NCBI GenBank assembly: GCA_034006985.1
Contig: JAVERT010000012.1
Location: 19,141-83,140, forward strand
Direction of reading: 5' to 3'
Length of the DNA stretch: 64,000 nt
Source of the DNA: Gudongella sp034006985
GTDB lineage: Bacteria; Bacillota; Clostridia; Tissierellales; Tissierellaceae
The position numbers and the translations under genes were made by a program. How positions within the stretch are numbered: position 1 is the stretch's first letter; the number at the start of each line of letters is the position of its first letter. Positions 45,529-53,056 of the stretch are shown piece after piece. Under the pieces are notes generated by a model. That model ran no database searches. It saw only the letters and a list, made by a program, of their open reading frames with translations, and was not told the origin of the DNA.

Positions 45529-46989
45529 CTAATAGCTCCCTATTAATTCTTCAAGTTTAAAGTATTGTAGAAGATCTTTGTGGGCTAAGTAGATGTATTC
45601 TTTATTATCCATACCATTATCTATGATTAGCTCTATGCCAGATCTAATAAGTTGAAAATCAGGTATAGTGTCCAGCTTTTGTCCTGATAATTTTTCAATG
45701 AAATCTTGTATAAATACAAAATCAGCATCAAAGTAGTCTTCTAATGAAATATATCTCTCTTCTTTATAGTCAAGGGTCCTGTAAATAACAGTGTACTCAT
45801 CATTTCCATTAAGATCTATTGTGTTTAAAATACCTCTGTATGAAATATACCTATCTGTTTGATATTCTGGTATAATATCAAAGATAAATTTTTTATCTTT
45901 TGATGCATTTTCGATAAAATGTTGTGTATCTAGCTCTATAATACTATTAATCTTCTTTTGCTTCTCACTGTCTGATGGAAAACCCATCTCTATAAGATCA
46001 TATTCTCCGCCTTGGTTATCTCTTCTAATAACTTCAAAATAATTATCAGAATTCAACCCAAACTGCAATTTTTTTAAAATTATCTCAATAGCTTCCTCAG
46101 TATCTTCTCCTTCTACTTGGATAATCTCTTCTATTATTTCTGCAAGCAGGCTATCTGGATATTTTGTTTTTAACCCCATTAGGTCTTTATATTCTTTACT
46201 AGTCTTATCTTGGTAAAGGTATATATAAGAGTTTTCTGGTCCCGCTGAAATATTAAGTATTAGAGATCTATACAAATCATGTGCCATCCATTTGACAAAA
46301 GTAGAGTTACTCTTTTCTATAATTTCTTCGACTGTAATTATATCTTTTGAAAGTCCGCTAACATCAAGTTCATATCTATCGTATTCATAATTGCTAACTT
46401 TTTTGTTAAGCTCAATAATTTTTCTAAAATCGTCTGATAAATACGATGAATAGGCCATTAAATCATCCCAATTAGTTTCAACCACAGGATACTCATAATG
46501 ATATTCAACAGTTAAAAAGCTGTTTATAAGGCTAGTAAAATAATTTCTTATATTCTCATCTTTAATATTGTCTAACTTAGATTTAGCTACCACTCCCCCC
46601 ATATCAATATTTAAAGCGTTAGTATATTCACTTGTTTCAATCTTTTCATTATAAGCAGTTTTGTTTTCATTTTGGTATATTAACAACCATTCAACCATTT
46701 TATCAGCTTCATCTTTACTCCCTTTCGCAATATTGTCTCTAATGTATAGACCTATATCCTCAGCTCTAGGATTAGGAGGAAGTTTCTCTAAAAATGGATC
46801 GCTAATTTTTAACCTAATTTTCCTAGTCGATACTTCTTCTGCTTTAACATCTTCTTTTGCAGGTGTTTCAATAGTCTCTTCTTTTAAAACATTTTCTTTT
46901 ATTACAGGTTCCTCAGCTTTATTAGTGCATCCTACTACTGTTACTAATGAAATTAAGACTATAAGAAATAGTTTTTTTAATTTTTTCAT
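45529..46989 (-). CDS. Lipoprotein of unknown function (486 residues)
   Basis: A lipoprotein with the signal LFLIVLISLVTVVGC (Cys21), a Glu/Lys/Val-rich linker to about residue 50, and then a mostly helical acidic domain (EDIGLYIRDNIAKGS, NYEYDRYELDVSGL, FIQDFIEKLSG). I recognise no family. It lies between receiver-like gene 3 and the WG-repeat gene with gaps of 48 and 33 bases, so it is part of the dyad promoter 5 operon. Surface exposed on the membrane by its lipid anchor. Confidence 0.8.
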   Translation of the reverse strand: MKKLKKLFLIVLISLVTVVGCTNKAEEPVIKENVLKEETIETPAKEDVKAEEVSTRKIRLKISDPFLEKLPPNPRAEDIGLYIRDNIAKGSKDEADKMVEWLLIYQNENKTAYNEKIETSEYTNALNIDMGGVVAKSKLDNIKDENIRNYFTSLINSFLTVEYHYEYPVVETNWDDLMAYSSYLSDDFRKIIELNKKVSNYEYDRYELDVSGLSKDIITVEEIIEKSNSTFVKWMAHDLYRSLILNISAGPENSYIYLYQDKTSKEYKDLMGLKTKYPDSLLAEIIEEIIQVEGEDTEEAIEIILKKLQFGLNSDNYFEVIRRDNQGGEYDLIEMGFPSDSEKQKKINSIIELDTQHFIENASKDKKFIFDIIPEYQTDRYISYRGILNTIDLNGNDEYTVIYRTLDYKEERYISLEDYFDADFVFIQDFIEKLSGQKLDTIPDFQLIRSGIELIIDNGMDNKEYIYLAHKDLLQYFKLEELIGSY

Positions 46990-47037
46990 CTTTTTCCCTC
47001 AACCTTTTTTATTTATTTGTATTAAAAACACTAATAT

Positions 47038-47415
47038 TTATATTGATATTAATTTTGATGTCAAATAGTCAATAGTCACATCAAAGAATACAAAGTCATC
47101 AATTTCTTTTTTCCCCTTAGCTTCTACTACAAGTTTGATTGTTTCTTCATCCTGGTCTGAGCACATTAAGATTAGTTTGCAGGATGGGGCCTTTTCCCTA
47201 AGTTCTTTACATAAGACTAAGCAATATTCAATGTCATAAGGACCTGCTTCCGCTACTTCAATAAGAGCCACATTAGCATTATATTCTTTTATAGTTGCAA
47301 TTGTTTTATGATAGTAGGGCTCATAGACCAGGTTAATATCTGAGCTGCCTTCAAGGTTGTTTATAAAACCCTGAGCAATGGGTTTGCGTTTCATTACCAT
47401 TACAACAATGCGCAT
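47038..47415 (-). CDS. Stand-alone receiver-like protein 3 (degenerate)
   Basis: A 125-residue protein, about two-thirds identical by eye to receiver-like protein 1 (36774-37151). It shares SDINLVYEPYYH, VALIEVAEAG, YDIEYCLVLCKELR, VVEAKGKKEIDDFVF and FDVTIDYL. The phospho-acceptor position is Glu, the N-terminal acids and the Lys after strand 5 are absent, and there is no output domain. First gene of an operon that continues with a lipoprotein and a WG-repeat protein. Why a degenerate receiver leads surface-protein operons is unknown. Confidence 0.7.
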   Translation of the reverse strand: MRIVVMVMKRKPIAQGFINNLEGSSDINLVYEPYYHKTIATIKEYNANVALIEVAEAGPYDIEYCLVLCKELREKAPSCKLILMCSDQDEETIKLVVEAKGKKEIDDFVFFDVTIDYLTSKLISI

Positions 47416-47476
47416 AGATTTCCCCCCTTTACTACTTTACTTTTGCCTGCTCAAACTTTCTATATCTTGTATTTTA

Positions 47477-47521
47477 ATAATATCAAGTATTTCCTCTTTT
47501 GTACCTAGCCGGTGCGGCTAG
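47477..47521 (-). promoter_or_regulatory. Dyad promoter 5 (before receiver-like gene 3)
   Basis: Dyad CTAGCCGCACCGGCTAG (47505-47521, minus strand), 22 bases, then TGA-TATTAT (-10 at 47477-47482). The 40 bases around the -10 are almost identical to dyad promoter 3. Confidence 0.85.
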
Positions 47522-47555
47522 TTTTTAAATGCTAAAAAACAATGCATTGGTTAAA

Positions 47556-47590
47556 GAAAAAAAAGTGTTAGAATTTATCTCTAACACTCC
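47556..47590 (-). terminator. Terminator of the 403-residue lipoprotein gene
   Basis: A 9-bp stem (AGTGTTAGA) with a 7-base loop, followed by eight T on the minus strand, about 20 bases past the stop. Confidence 0.88.
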
Positions 47591-47608
47591 TAAAAGTTGA
47601 TAATTTTA

Positions 47609-48820
47609 CTATTTTTCTTCCCATTCATCATTTAAAACATCGTACTCATATACCTGCTCTGTAGTTATATTCACAGCATAATGTAGCTCTCTTGTAAAAA
47701 TATCGTCATGATTTGTTCCTAAATCAATTTCATAGCATTCTTCCCCATCAATTATAATAGTTTCTCCAGTAAAGAGAATAGACATACCATTATTTAAATA
47801 TTCTTGTATTTCACCTATATCCTCTACAATAAAGAAGATCATCTCTTTTATTTCATCCATATACTCTTCTGAGCTCTCTTCAAGAAATTCTTTATACTCT
47901 GCTCCTATTAAGCTAATTATATTGCCTTTTTCATCTGTTTCTACATAGTAGACATCCCCCTTAAATACATCATCACCTAAAATATCAAACTTTCTATCCT
48001 GGTCTATTTTATAAAGCACACTTTCTGCTTCTTCATTCTCATTAACTATCATTGGTACAGGATAATTCGGGTCATAACCTTCCTCTCGTGGCGTCCATTC
48101 AACCGCATCTAGCCAAATACTTTCATAGGGAACCCCATCACCCCAAAAGACTGCATAGAAGTCATCATTTTTTCGTGGCTTTTCTTGAGTAACTTCACCA
48201 GTTACTTTTTCAAGCATTACATGGCTAATATTATACTCACCATCATAATGTCCTCTTAGAATATCAAAAATGGAATTATATCTTCCTTCAAAGCTTAAAG
48301 TTTCAGAAACAGAATCATAAGCTCCTGCGAAAAATAGGGACATAACTCTCTTTCCATCATAAATTGTTCTATGAAAGAAATAATAATCAGATTCTGTATA
48401 ATTATCATCATCAAATTGTAGAGTAATCATATCAGGTGCATCATCTGGATCTCTATATATTCTCTTAAATACTATATTCCCTTTGTAATCCCCTTTGGCT
48501 TCATTTGTATTTGAATCATAAAACGATAATTCAAAATCCAAATCCTCATGAATAGTCATATTGGCAACGATATTACTAATATATTCTATATTACATTCCC
48601 ATTCACCTATAAGATATTCTCTAACTCCTTCTTCAGTATCTAAATCAGGTGGAGAAATTACCTTCTCTTCATCTTTTTTGCTTTGTGAGTCTTGAACAAG
48701 AGGCAAAACAGACTTTGTTTTGTTATTTTCTATAATCTCAGTTTTAGAATTGTCACAAGCTGCTAAAATTAGAATCCCAATAAGTAATGTTAATAAGCCT
48801 ATGTTTTTCTTCATTTTCAT
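47609..48820 (-). CDS. Lipoprotein of unknown function (paralogue of 25179-26384)
   Basis: A 403-residue lipoprotein (lipobox LILAAC, Cys22) followed by a polar linker and an acidic domain. That domain shares the pattern of the lipoprotein at 25179: EEGVREYLIGEW, DYKGNIVF, TIYDGKRVMS, FYAVFWGDG, ESIWLDAVEWTP and ILFTGETIIIDGEECYEI. No known function or catalytic motif. Two dyad promoters lie upstream (48918-48962 and 49088-49132), one more than any other gene in the group. Confidence 0.82.
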   Translation of the reverse strand: MKMKKNIGLLTLLIGILILAACDNSKTEIIENNKTKSVLPLVQDSQSKKDEEKVISPPDLDTEEGVREYLIGEWECNIEYISNIVANMTIHEDLDFELSFYDSNTNEAKGDYKGNIVFKRIYRDPDDAPDMITLQFDDDNYTESDYYFFHRTIYDGKRVMSLFFAGAYDSVSETLSFEGRYNSIFDILRGHYDGEYNISHVMLEKVTGEVTQEKPRKNDDFYAVFWGDGVPYESIWLDAVEWTPREEGYDPNYPVPMIVNENEEAESVLYKIDQDRKFDILGDDVFKGDVYYVETDEKGNIISLIGAEYKEFLEESSEEYMDEIKEMIFFIVEDIGEIQEYLNNGMSILFTGETIIIDGEECYEIDLGTNHDDIFTRELHYAVNITTEQVYEYDVLNDEWEEK

Positions 48821-48917
48821 CCCTCCTTTAATAATCGCTAGTGACTTGAATCATTAAATCCTCTTTTATTGCTTTGTTATTCTTAATGTTTTAAGACTTA
48901 TATATTTCCTTCTTATA

Positions 48918-48962
48918 ACTATATCAATAATTTTAACTTTTGAACCTATTCGAAACGGCTAG
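48918..48962 (-). promoter_or_regulatory. Dyad promoter 6 (proximal, before the 403-residue lipoprotein)
   Basis: A decayed dyad, CTAGCCGTTTCGAATAG (48946-48962, minus strand), with one good half-site and two changes in the other, then 22 bases and TGA-TATAGT (-10 at 48918-48923). Confidence 0.7.
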
Positions 48963-48997
48963 TATTTATAGAATTATTAAAATCGCGAGTCGTAACT

Positions 48998-49060
48998 TTA
49001 GCAGTTTACTATTGACATAAGTATAATTAAAATAGACAGGCTCTCTAATAATTTTATCAA
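48998..49060 (-). CDS. Possible 20-residue leader-like peptide
   Basis: Between the two dyad promoters an AGGAGG site is followed after 10 bases by TTG and 20 codons. They give a hydrophobic peptide (MIKLLESLSILIILMSIVNC, then stop) that looks like a lipoprotein signal cut right at the Cys. It may be a remnant of a lost lipoprotein gene that used dyad promoter 7, or chance. Confidence 0.25.
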   Translation of the reverse strand: MIKLLESLSILIILMSIVNC

Positions 49061-49087
49061 CTAACCCTCTCCTCCTAATATAATTTC

Positions 49088-49132
49088 ATCATATCAATAT
49101 TCTTTCCACTTGTACCTAGCCACTACGGCTAG
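49088..49132 (-). promoter_or_regulatory. Dyad promoter 7 (distal)
   Basis: Dyad CTAGCCGTAGTGGCTAG (49116-49132, minus strand), 22 bases, then TGA-TATGAT (-10 at 49088-49093). It lies directly behind the terminator of the tRNA-Ser(CUA) copy, as dyad promoter 4 does behind the other tRNA copy. The 420-base gap holds this site, promoter 6 and the short reading frame at 48998; nothing else is recognisable. Confidence 0.78.
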
Positions 49133-49160
49133 TTTATTCTAATAATTTCTTACCCATATT

Positions 49161-49190
49161 AAAAACCTGTTGCCCAAAATGGGCAACAGG
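49161..49190 (-). terminator. Terminator after tRNA-Ser(CUA)
   Basis: A perfect stem, CCTGTTGCCC with GGGCAACAGG, a 5-base loop and a TTTTT tract on the minus strand. Confidence 0.9.
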
Positions 49191-49243
49191 TGGGCAACAA
49201 TTCTTTAATTTGTGAAAAGCTCAAAACTCTTAAAGTGTTGATA

Positions 49244-49335
49244 TGACGGAGAGAGTGAAATTTGAACCCACGGTGCAACTTAAACTGCACAACGGTTTTA
49301 GAGACCGCCACTTTAAACCACTCAGACATCTCTCC
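49244..49335 (-). tRNA. tRNA-Ser copy with anticodon CUA (amber), possibly decaying
   Basis: A 92-base copy of the tRNA-Ser at 42561 with six changes and no gaps. The anticodon loop is CTCTAAA, giving anticodon CUA, which pairs with the stop codon UAG. Other changes: two C-to-T in the T-stem (now two G-U pairs), one C-to-T in the variable arm (G-U), A-to-T in the D-loop region (now the more usual GAGTGG), and CCA to TCA at the end. All stems still pair. Seryl-tRNA synthetase normally ignores the anticodon, so serine charging is plausible. It could be an active suppressor or a degrading duplicate. Confidence 0.8.
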
Positions 49336-49353
49336 TTTGATTTCCAATCTACG

Positions 49354-51363
49354 TTATATATCGATTTTTTCAACTTTGCAAACTACTTCGTAGTACGCTG
49401 CATGCATACCCATTTCAGAATATATCTCGGGTATAAGTCTGTTTATGCCACCATTTCGTTTTAACCATCCACCTTCATAAATCTTTACTCTATCAGAAAG
49501 CATTTTCTCATCAAATTCCAGTATTGCATTAATAAATCCTGTTTCAGTGCTTATCTTTACATTATCTTTGTCATTTAAACCTAAGTCTTTTGCACTCTGT
49601 GGATTTATATAGATTGTTGGCTTATGATCTTCTCCTCTTAGCACAAAATGTTGAGAATGAAGTGAACCTCTTAAGTGAGGTGTAATTAAGTAAAATGGGT
49701 AATCATTACTAGGCTTAGCCTTTATACTAGAATACTGAGCTATTGGGGAGAAACCTTCACTTTCTGCGAGTTTAGAATAAAACTCGTACTTTCCAGACGG
49801 GGTTTTAAATACTCCATCACTCCAGGGGATTTCTAATATCCCTGGAACTTTTATTGGTTGATCTTTTAATTTATCCATTTTTATATTAAAATCTTCATTC
49901 ATAGGTCTAAGGATTTTTTCTAACCATTTTTCTGAATTCATTATTGGAAAATCAGACAGATTTAATCTTTTAGCAAGCTCCGTTAATATTTCAAGTTCTG
50001 ATAATACTCCTTCTGGTGCTTCTAGTGCTTTGTTACAGTAGTTTATATAACTATGATTTGTTGGAGGCATAACTATATTATCTTCCTCCAGAAAATGTTT
50101 AACTGGCAACACAACATCTGAAAGCTGTGCTGTATCATTTAAAAACATATCAAGAGTTACTTTAAAATCTACTTTTTTAAATGCGCGAAGAAGTTTTTTG
50201 GTATCCATTGATTGGTTTATAGGATTTGCTCTTGCCGTGTATATCATTTTTACAGAAGGATCATTTTCGGTAAGTATAAAATCAGCAAGAAGTGGCCTTT
50301 TATATGTCCTAGTCTGTTTTGCAAGGCTTTTTCCTGTTAAGTATTCAGTATCTATAAGCCCTTCTGATACTGAATTATTGTAACTTACTCCTCCACCTGA
50401 TCTTCCAATGTTTCCTGTAAGTGCTCCTAGTGCATCTATTGCCCTTACTGTGTCGCCTCCATTTGAATATCTTTGGATTCCAAAGCCTAAAATAATTGCT
50501 GATGGTTTTAAGTGAGCATAACTGTATGCAAGCTCCTTTATTATTTCTTTTGGAACTCCAGTTAATTCTTCTCCTATTTCGAGTGAAAATCCACTAACTG
50601 AATCCGCAAATTCAGTATATCCAAAAGTATTTTTATTTATATATTCTTTATCAACATATCCATTTTGAATTATCCAATTTGCCATTACAAGAGCAAGAAC
50701 TCCATCACTCCCAGGATTTGGGGCGATATGTTGGTCTGAAATCTTTGTGGTTTCAGTTTCTAAAGGGTCAATTGTAATTATCTTTGTTCCATTTTCTCTA
50801 GCAGTCTTAATTGCCGGAATCAAGTGAGGCCCTGTTGCAACAGGATTTCTACCCCATATTATTATTACTTTGCTATTTATATAATCTGATGGTTCATGAG
50901 ACAGAGCTTTCCCAAAGTCATATCGTTGCGCTTCATTTCCAGCACCTGCACAAAGGCTCCCAATGGGCATGGTAACCCCACCAAAGGCATTGAAAAATCT
51001 TTGATCAGCTTTTTTAAGCACACCGGAGTTTCCAAACTCACTTATATACAAAAGTGCAGTCGTCTGACCCATTTTTCTAAGTTCATCTAGTTTTTCTGCA
51101 ACCTTATCTAGCGCTTCATCCCATGATGCTTGTCGAAATTCTCCATTTTCCTTTATAAGAGGCTTTAGAAGTCTTTCAGGATATTTTCTCATCTTAAGGT
51201 GATTATATCCCTTCTCGCATAGAAATCCTCCTGTGACAGGGTTTCTAGGGTCTCCTTTTAGAAAAATTATCTCTCCATGTTTTACTTGTGCTATTATTGA
51301 GCATGAATCCCAGCAATCTAGAGTACAGGCTGTTTTTATATATTTTATAGTGGAATCTTCCAT
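49354..51363 (-). CDS. Molybdopterin-dependent oxidoreductase (4Fe-4S)
   Basis: A protein of about 669 residues. The N-terminal 4Fe-4S motif is CTLDCWDSC with a further Cys in GGFLCEKGYNH. The Mo-bisPGD domains follow (IIWGRNPVATGPH, GSDGVLALVMANWI, DPLETET), and the C-terminal dinucleotide-binding domain runs from about residue 555 (LRGSLHSQHFVL). A Cys in GSLCAGAGNEAQ (about residue 137) sits where the Mo ligand is expected. No selenocysteine codon is seen. The substrate is unknown; no electron-transfer partner lies next to it. The ATG at 51361-51363 behind GGGGATAAAG is preferred over an ATG 12 codons upstream. It starts just after the aldolase gene. Confidence 0.88.
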   Translation of the reverse strand: MEDSTIKYIKTACTLDCWDSCSIIAQVKHGEIIFLKGDPRNPVTGGFLCEKGYNHLKMRKYPERLLKPLIKENGEFRQASWDEALDKVAEKLDELRKMGQTTALLYISEFGNSGVLKKADQRFFNAFGGVTMPIGSLCAGAGNEAQRYDFGKALSHEPSDYINSKVIIIWGRNPVATGPHLIPAIKTARENGTKIITIDPLETETTKISDQHIAPNPGSDGVLALVMANWIIQNGYVDKEYINKNTFGYTEFADSVSGFSLEIGEELTGVPKEIIKELAYSYAHLKPSAIILGFGIQRYSNGGDTVRAIDALGALTGNIGRSGGGVSYNNSVSEGLIDTEYLTGKSLAKQTRTYKRPLLADFILTENDPSVKMIYTARANPINQSMDTKKLLRAFKKVDFKVTLDMFLNDTAQLSDVVLPVKHFLEEDNIVMPPTNHSYINYCNKALEAPEGVLSELEILTELAKRLNLSDFPIMNSEKWLEKILRPMNEDFNIKMDKLKDQPIKVPGILEIPWSDGVFKTPSGKYEFYSKLAESEGFSPIAQYSSIKAKPSNDYPFYLITPHLRGSLHSQHFVLRGEDHKPTIYINPQSAKDLGLNDKDNVKISTETGFINAILEFDEKMLSDRVKIYEGGWLKRNGGINRLIPEIYSEMGMHAAYYEVVCKVEKIDI

Positions 51364-51379
51364 CTTTATCCCCTGCTTT

Positions 51380-52858
51380 TTACTTAAAGTATTGTCCAAT
51401 TAAATCTAAAACTCTATCTATATCAGCCCTATCAATATCATTTGTTGTTACAAATCGATAATTATTGTCCTCATCTGAGTTTATCTTAACTCCATTTTCT
51501 AGCATATATTTAGTAAAACTATCTGTATCTAAACCTTCTTTTTTTATTGAGAAAAACACCATATTTATATGAACATTATCTTTGTTTAATTCTATAAATG
51601 GAAACTCCAATAATTCTTCAGCTAGATACTTTGCATTATTATGATCTTCATGGAGTCTCTTTGTCATTACCTCAAGTGATATTATTCCTGGTGCTGCAAT
51701 TACGCCTGCTTGTCTCATCCCACCACCAAGTATTTTTCTCATTCTTCTAGCTTTCTCTATAAACTCTTTTGTTCCACAAAGCATTGAGCCAATTGGAGCG
51801 CAAAGACCTTTTGATAAGCAAAACATTACAGAATCAGCATACTTAGCCACTTCTTTCGCATCTACATTAAGTGCTAATGCAGCATTAAATAATCTTGCAC
51901 CATCGAGATGAATGGGCACTCCATGTTCTCTTGCAACATCACTTGCTTCTTTCATAACTTCTAGTGGAACTACTCTCCCATCTGAAAGTGCATTTTCTAA
52001 ACAAAGAAGAGAAGTTTTTGGATAATGAATATTTTCATGTCTTATCCTCTCTGCAACATCTCTTCCGTATATAAATCCATCTGGATTATCGACCAAACTA
52101 TAATTTACTCCAGATAATCTTGCTGCAGCACCTACTTCGTAAGTTACAATATGGCATCTTCTATTTGCTATTATCTCATCTCCGTATGATGTATGAGTCA
52201 TAATTGCTACTTGATTTCCCATAGTTCCTGATGTTACAAAAATGCTTGCTTCTTTTCCTGTCATTTCGGCTGCTAATTCTTCTAGCTTCTTAACCGTAGG
52301 ATCATCCTCGTATACATCATCCCCAACCTCAGCATCCATCATAGCTGTTCTCATTTCATCTGTTGGCATAGTAACAGTGTCACTTCTTAAGTCGATAAAT
52401 TTCTTCATTTTTTTCCTCCTCTTTCTAATTTTTTTAAAAAAGTCTTGTATTAACGCTTTACATTCATTCTCCATGACTCCATAACTTAACTCTACTCTAT
52501 GGTTAAACTTAGGGTGTCTTGTTAGATCCTCAACTGAACCACAGCATCCAAATCTAGGGTCCCATGCGCCTATTACAAGTCTTGGAATCCTAGCATTAAC
52601 TATTGCACCAGCGCACATAGCACATGGCTCAAGCGTCACATATAGAGTGCAATCCACTAATCTCCAACCACCCAAATACTGACTAGCTTCTTTTATCGCT
52701 ATTATTTCTGCATGCGCTGTCGGATCTTTTAATATTTCACGCATATTATATCCTTGTCCAATTATTTTATCTTTATATACAATTACAGCACCCACGGGAA
52801 CATCGTAGGTGCTGGTTTTTGCAATTTTTATCGCTTGCTTCATATAGAAATCGTCCAT
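51380..52858 (-). CDS. tRNA adenosine deaminase (TadA) fused in frame to L-threonine aldolase
   Basis: A 492-residue open frame. Residues 1-150 are a full-length TadA-type deaminase with HAE (49-51) and PCAMC (78-82) zinc motifs, which makes inosine-34 in tRNA-Arg. Residues 151-492 are a complete low-specificity threonine aldolase (FIDLRSDTVTMPT start, VTSGTMGNQVA, HLDGARLFNAA, PLP-Lys in LSKGLCAPIG). TadA has no stop; instead GAGGAGG (52415-52421) lies 6 bases before an internal ATG (52406-52408). The locus can therefore make a fusion and also the aldolase alone. A tRNA-Arg gene lies 15 bases upstream. Confidence 0.9.
   Translation of the reverse strand: MDDFYMKQAIKIAKTSTYDVPVGAVIVYKDKIIGQGYNMREILKDPTAHAEIIAIKEASQYLGGWRLVDCTLYVTLEPCAMCAGAIVNARIPRLVIGAWDPRFGCCGSVEDLTRHPKFNHRVELSYGVMENECKALIQDFFKKIRKRRKKMKKFIDLRSDTVTMPTDEMRTAMMDAEVGDDVYEDDPTVKKLEELAAEMTGKEASIFVTSGTMGNQVAIMTHTSYGDEIIANRRCHIVTYEVGAAARLSGVNYSLVDNPDGFIYGRDVAERIRHENIHYPKTSLLCLENALSDGRVVPLEVMKEASDVAREHGVPIHLDGARLFNAALALNVDAKEVAKYADSVMFCLSKGLCAPIGSMLCGTKEFIEKARRMRKILGGGMRQAGVIAAPGIISLEVMTKRLHEDHNNAKYLAEELLEFPFIELNKDNVHINMVFFSIKKEGLDTDSFTKYMLENGVKINSDEDNNYRFVTTNDIDRADIDRVLDLIGQYFK
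52415..52421 (-). promoter_or_regulatory. Internal ribosome binding site for the aldolase half
   Basis: GAGGAGG on the minus strand, 6 bases before the ATG at 52406-52408, inside the TadA-aldolase frame. It encodes RKRRK of the junction. Its strength suggests that most aldolase is initiated here. Confidence 0.8.
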
Positions 52859-52873
52859 AAAAATCTCCTTAAA

Positions 52874-52949
52874 TGGTGCACCCGAGAGGAATCGAACCCC
52901 TGCACATGCCTTAGGAGGGCACCGCTCTATCCGACTGAGCTACGAGTGC
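52874..52949 (-). tRNA. tRNA-Arg, anticodon CCU
   Basis: A 76-base tRNA with encoded CCA: acceptor GCACTCG with CGGGTGC, D-arm GCTCAGTCGGATAGAGC, anticodon loop CTCCTAA (CCU, reads AGG), T-loop GGTTCGATTCC. It lies directly upstream of the tadA-aldolase frame. Confidence 0.96.
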
Positions 52950-53012
52950 ATGTCACAATAAACATTTTACATTCTATTTACTGGTTTGTCAATCGCTATG
53001 AAATCATCTATT

Positions 53013-53050
53013 GAAAAAATACTGGGCTATAGCTTAGTGCTTAGCCCAGG
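53013..53050 (-). terminator. Terminator of the TAXI-TRAP operon
   Basis: An 8-bp stem (CTGGGCTA with TAGCCCAG) and a 12-base loop followed by T-rich sequence on the minus strand, just past the permease stop. Confidence 0.82.
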
Positions 53051-53056
53051 TAAGTT

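Larger units (their letters stand above)
49159..49674. repeat. Direct repeat copy B: terminator, tRNA-Ser(CUA), oxidoreductase 3' end
   Basis: Matches 42486-42991 and is the copy still joined to the full oxidoreductase gene. The two copies bracket a 6.2-kb block carrying lipoprotein, receiver-like and WG-repeat genes. Confidence 0.9.

Noticed and set aside
21886..49132. The CTAGCC dyads read as factor-independent terminators or as a dispersed mobile repeat.
   Set aside because: The stem is only 6-7 bp with no T-tract, each is followed at fixed distance by an extended -10, and similarity does not extend into a longer element with termini.
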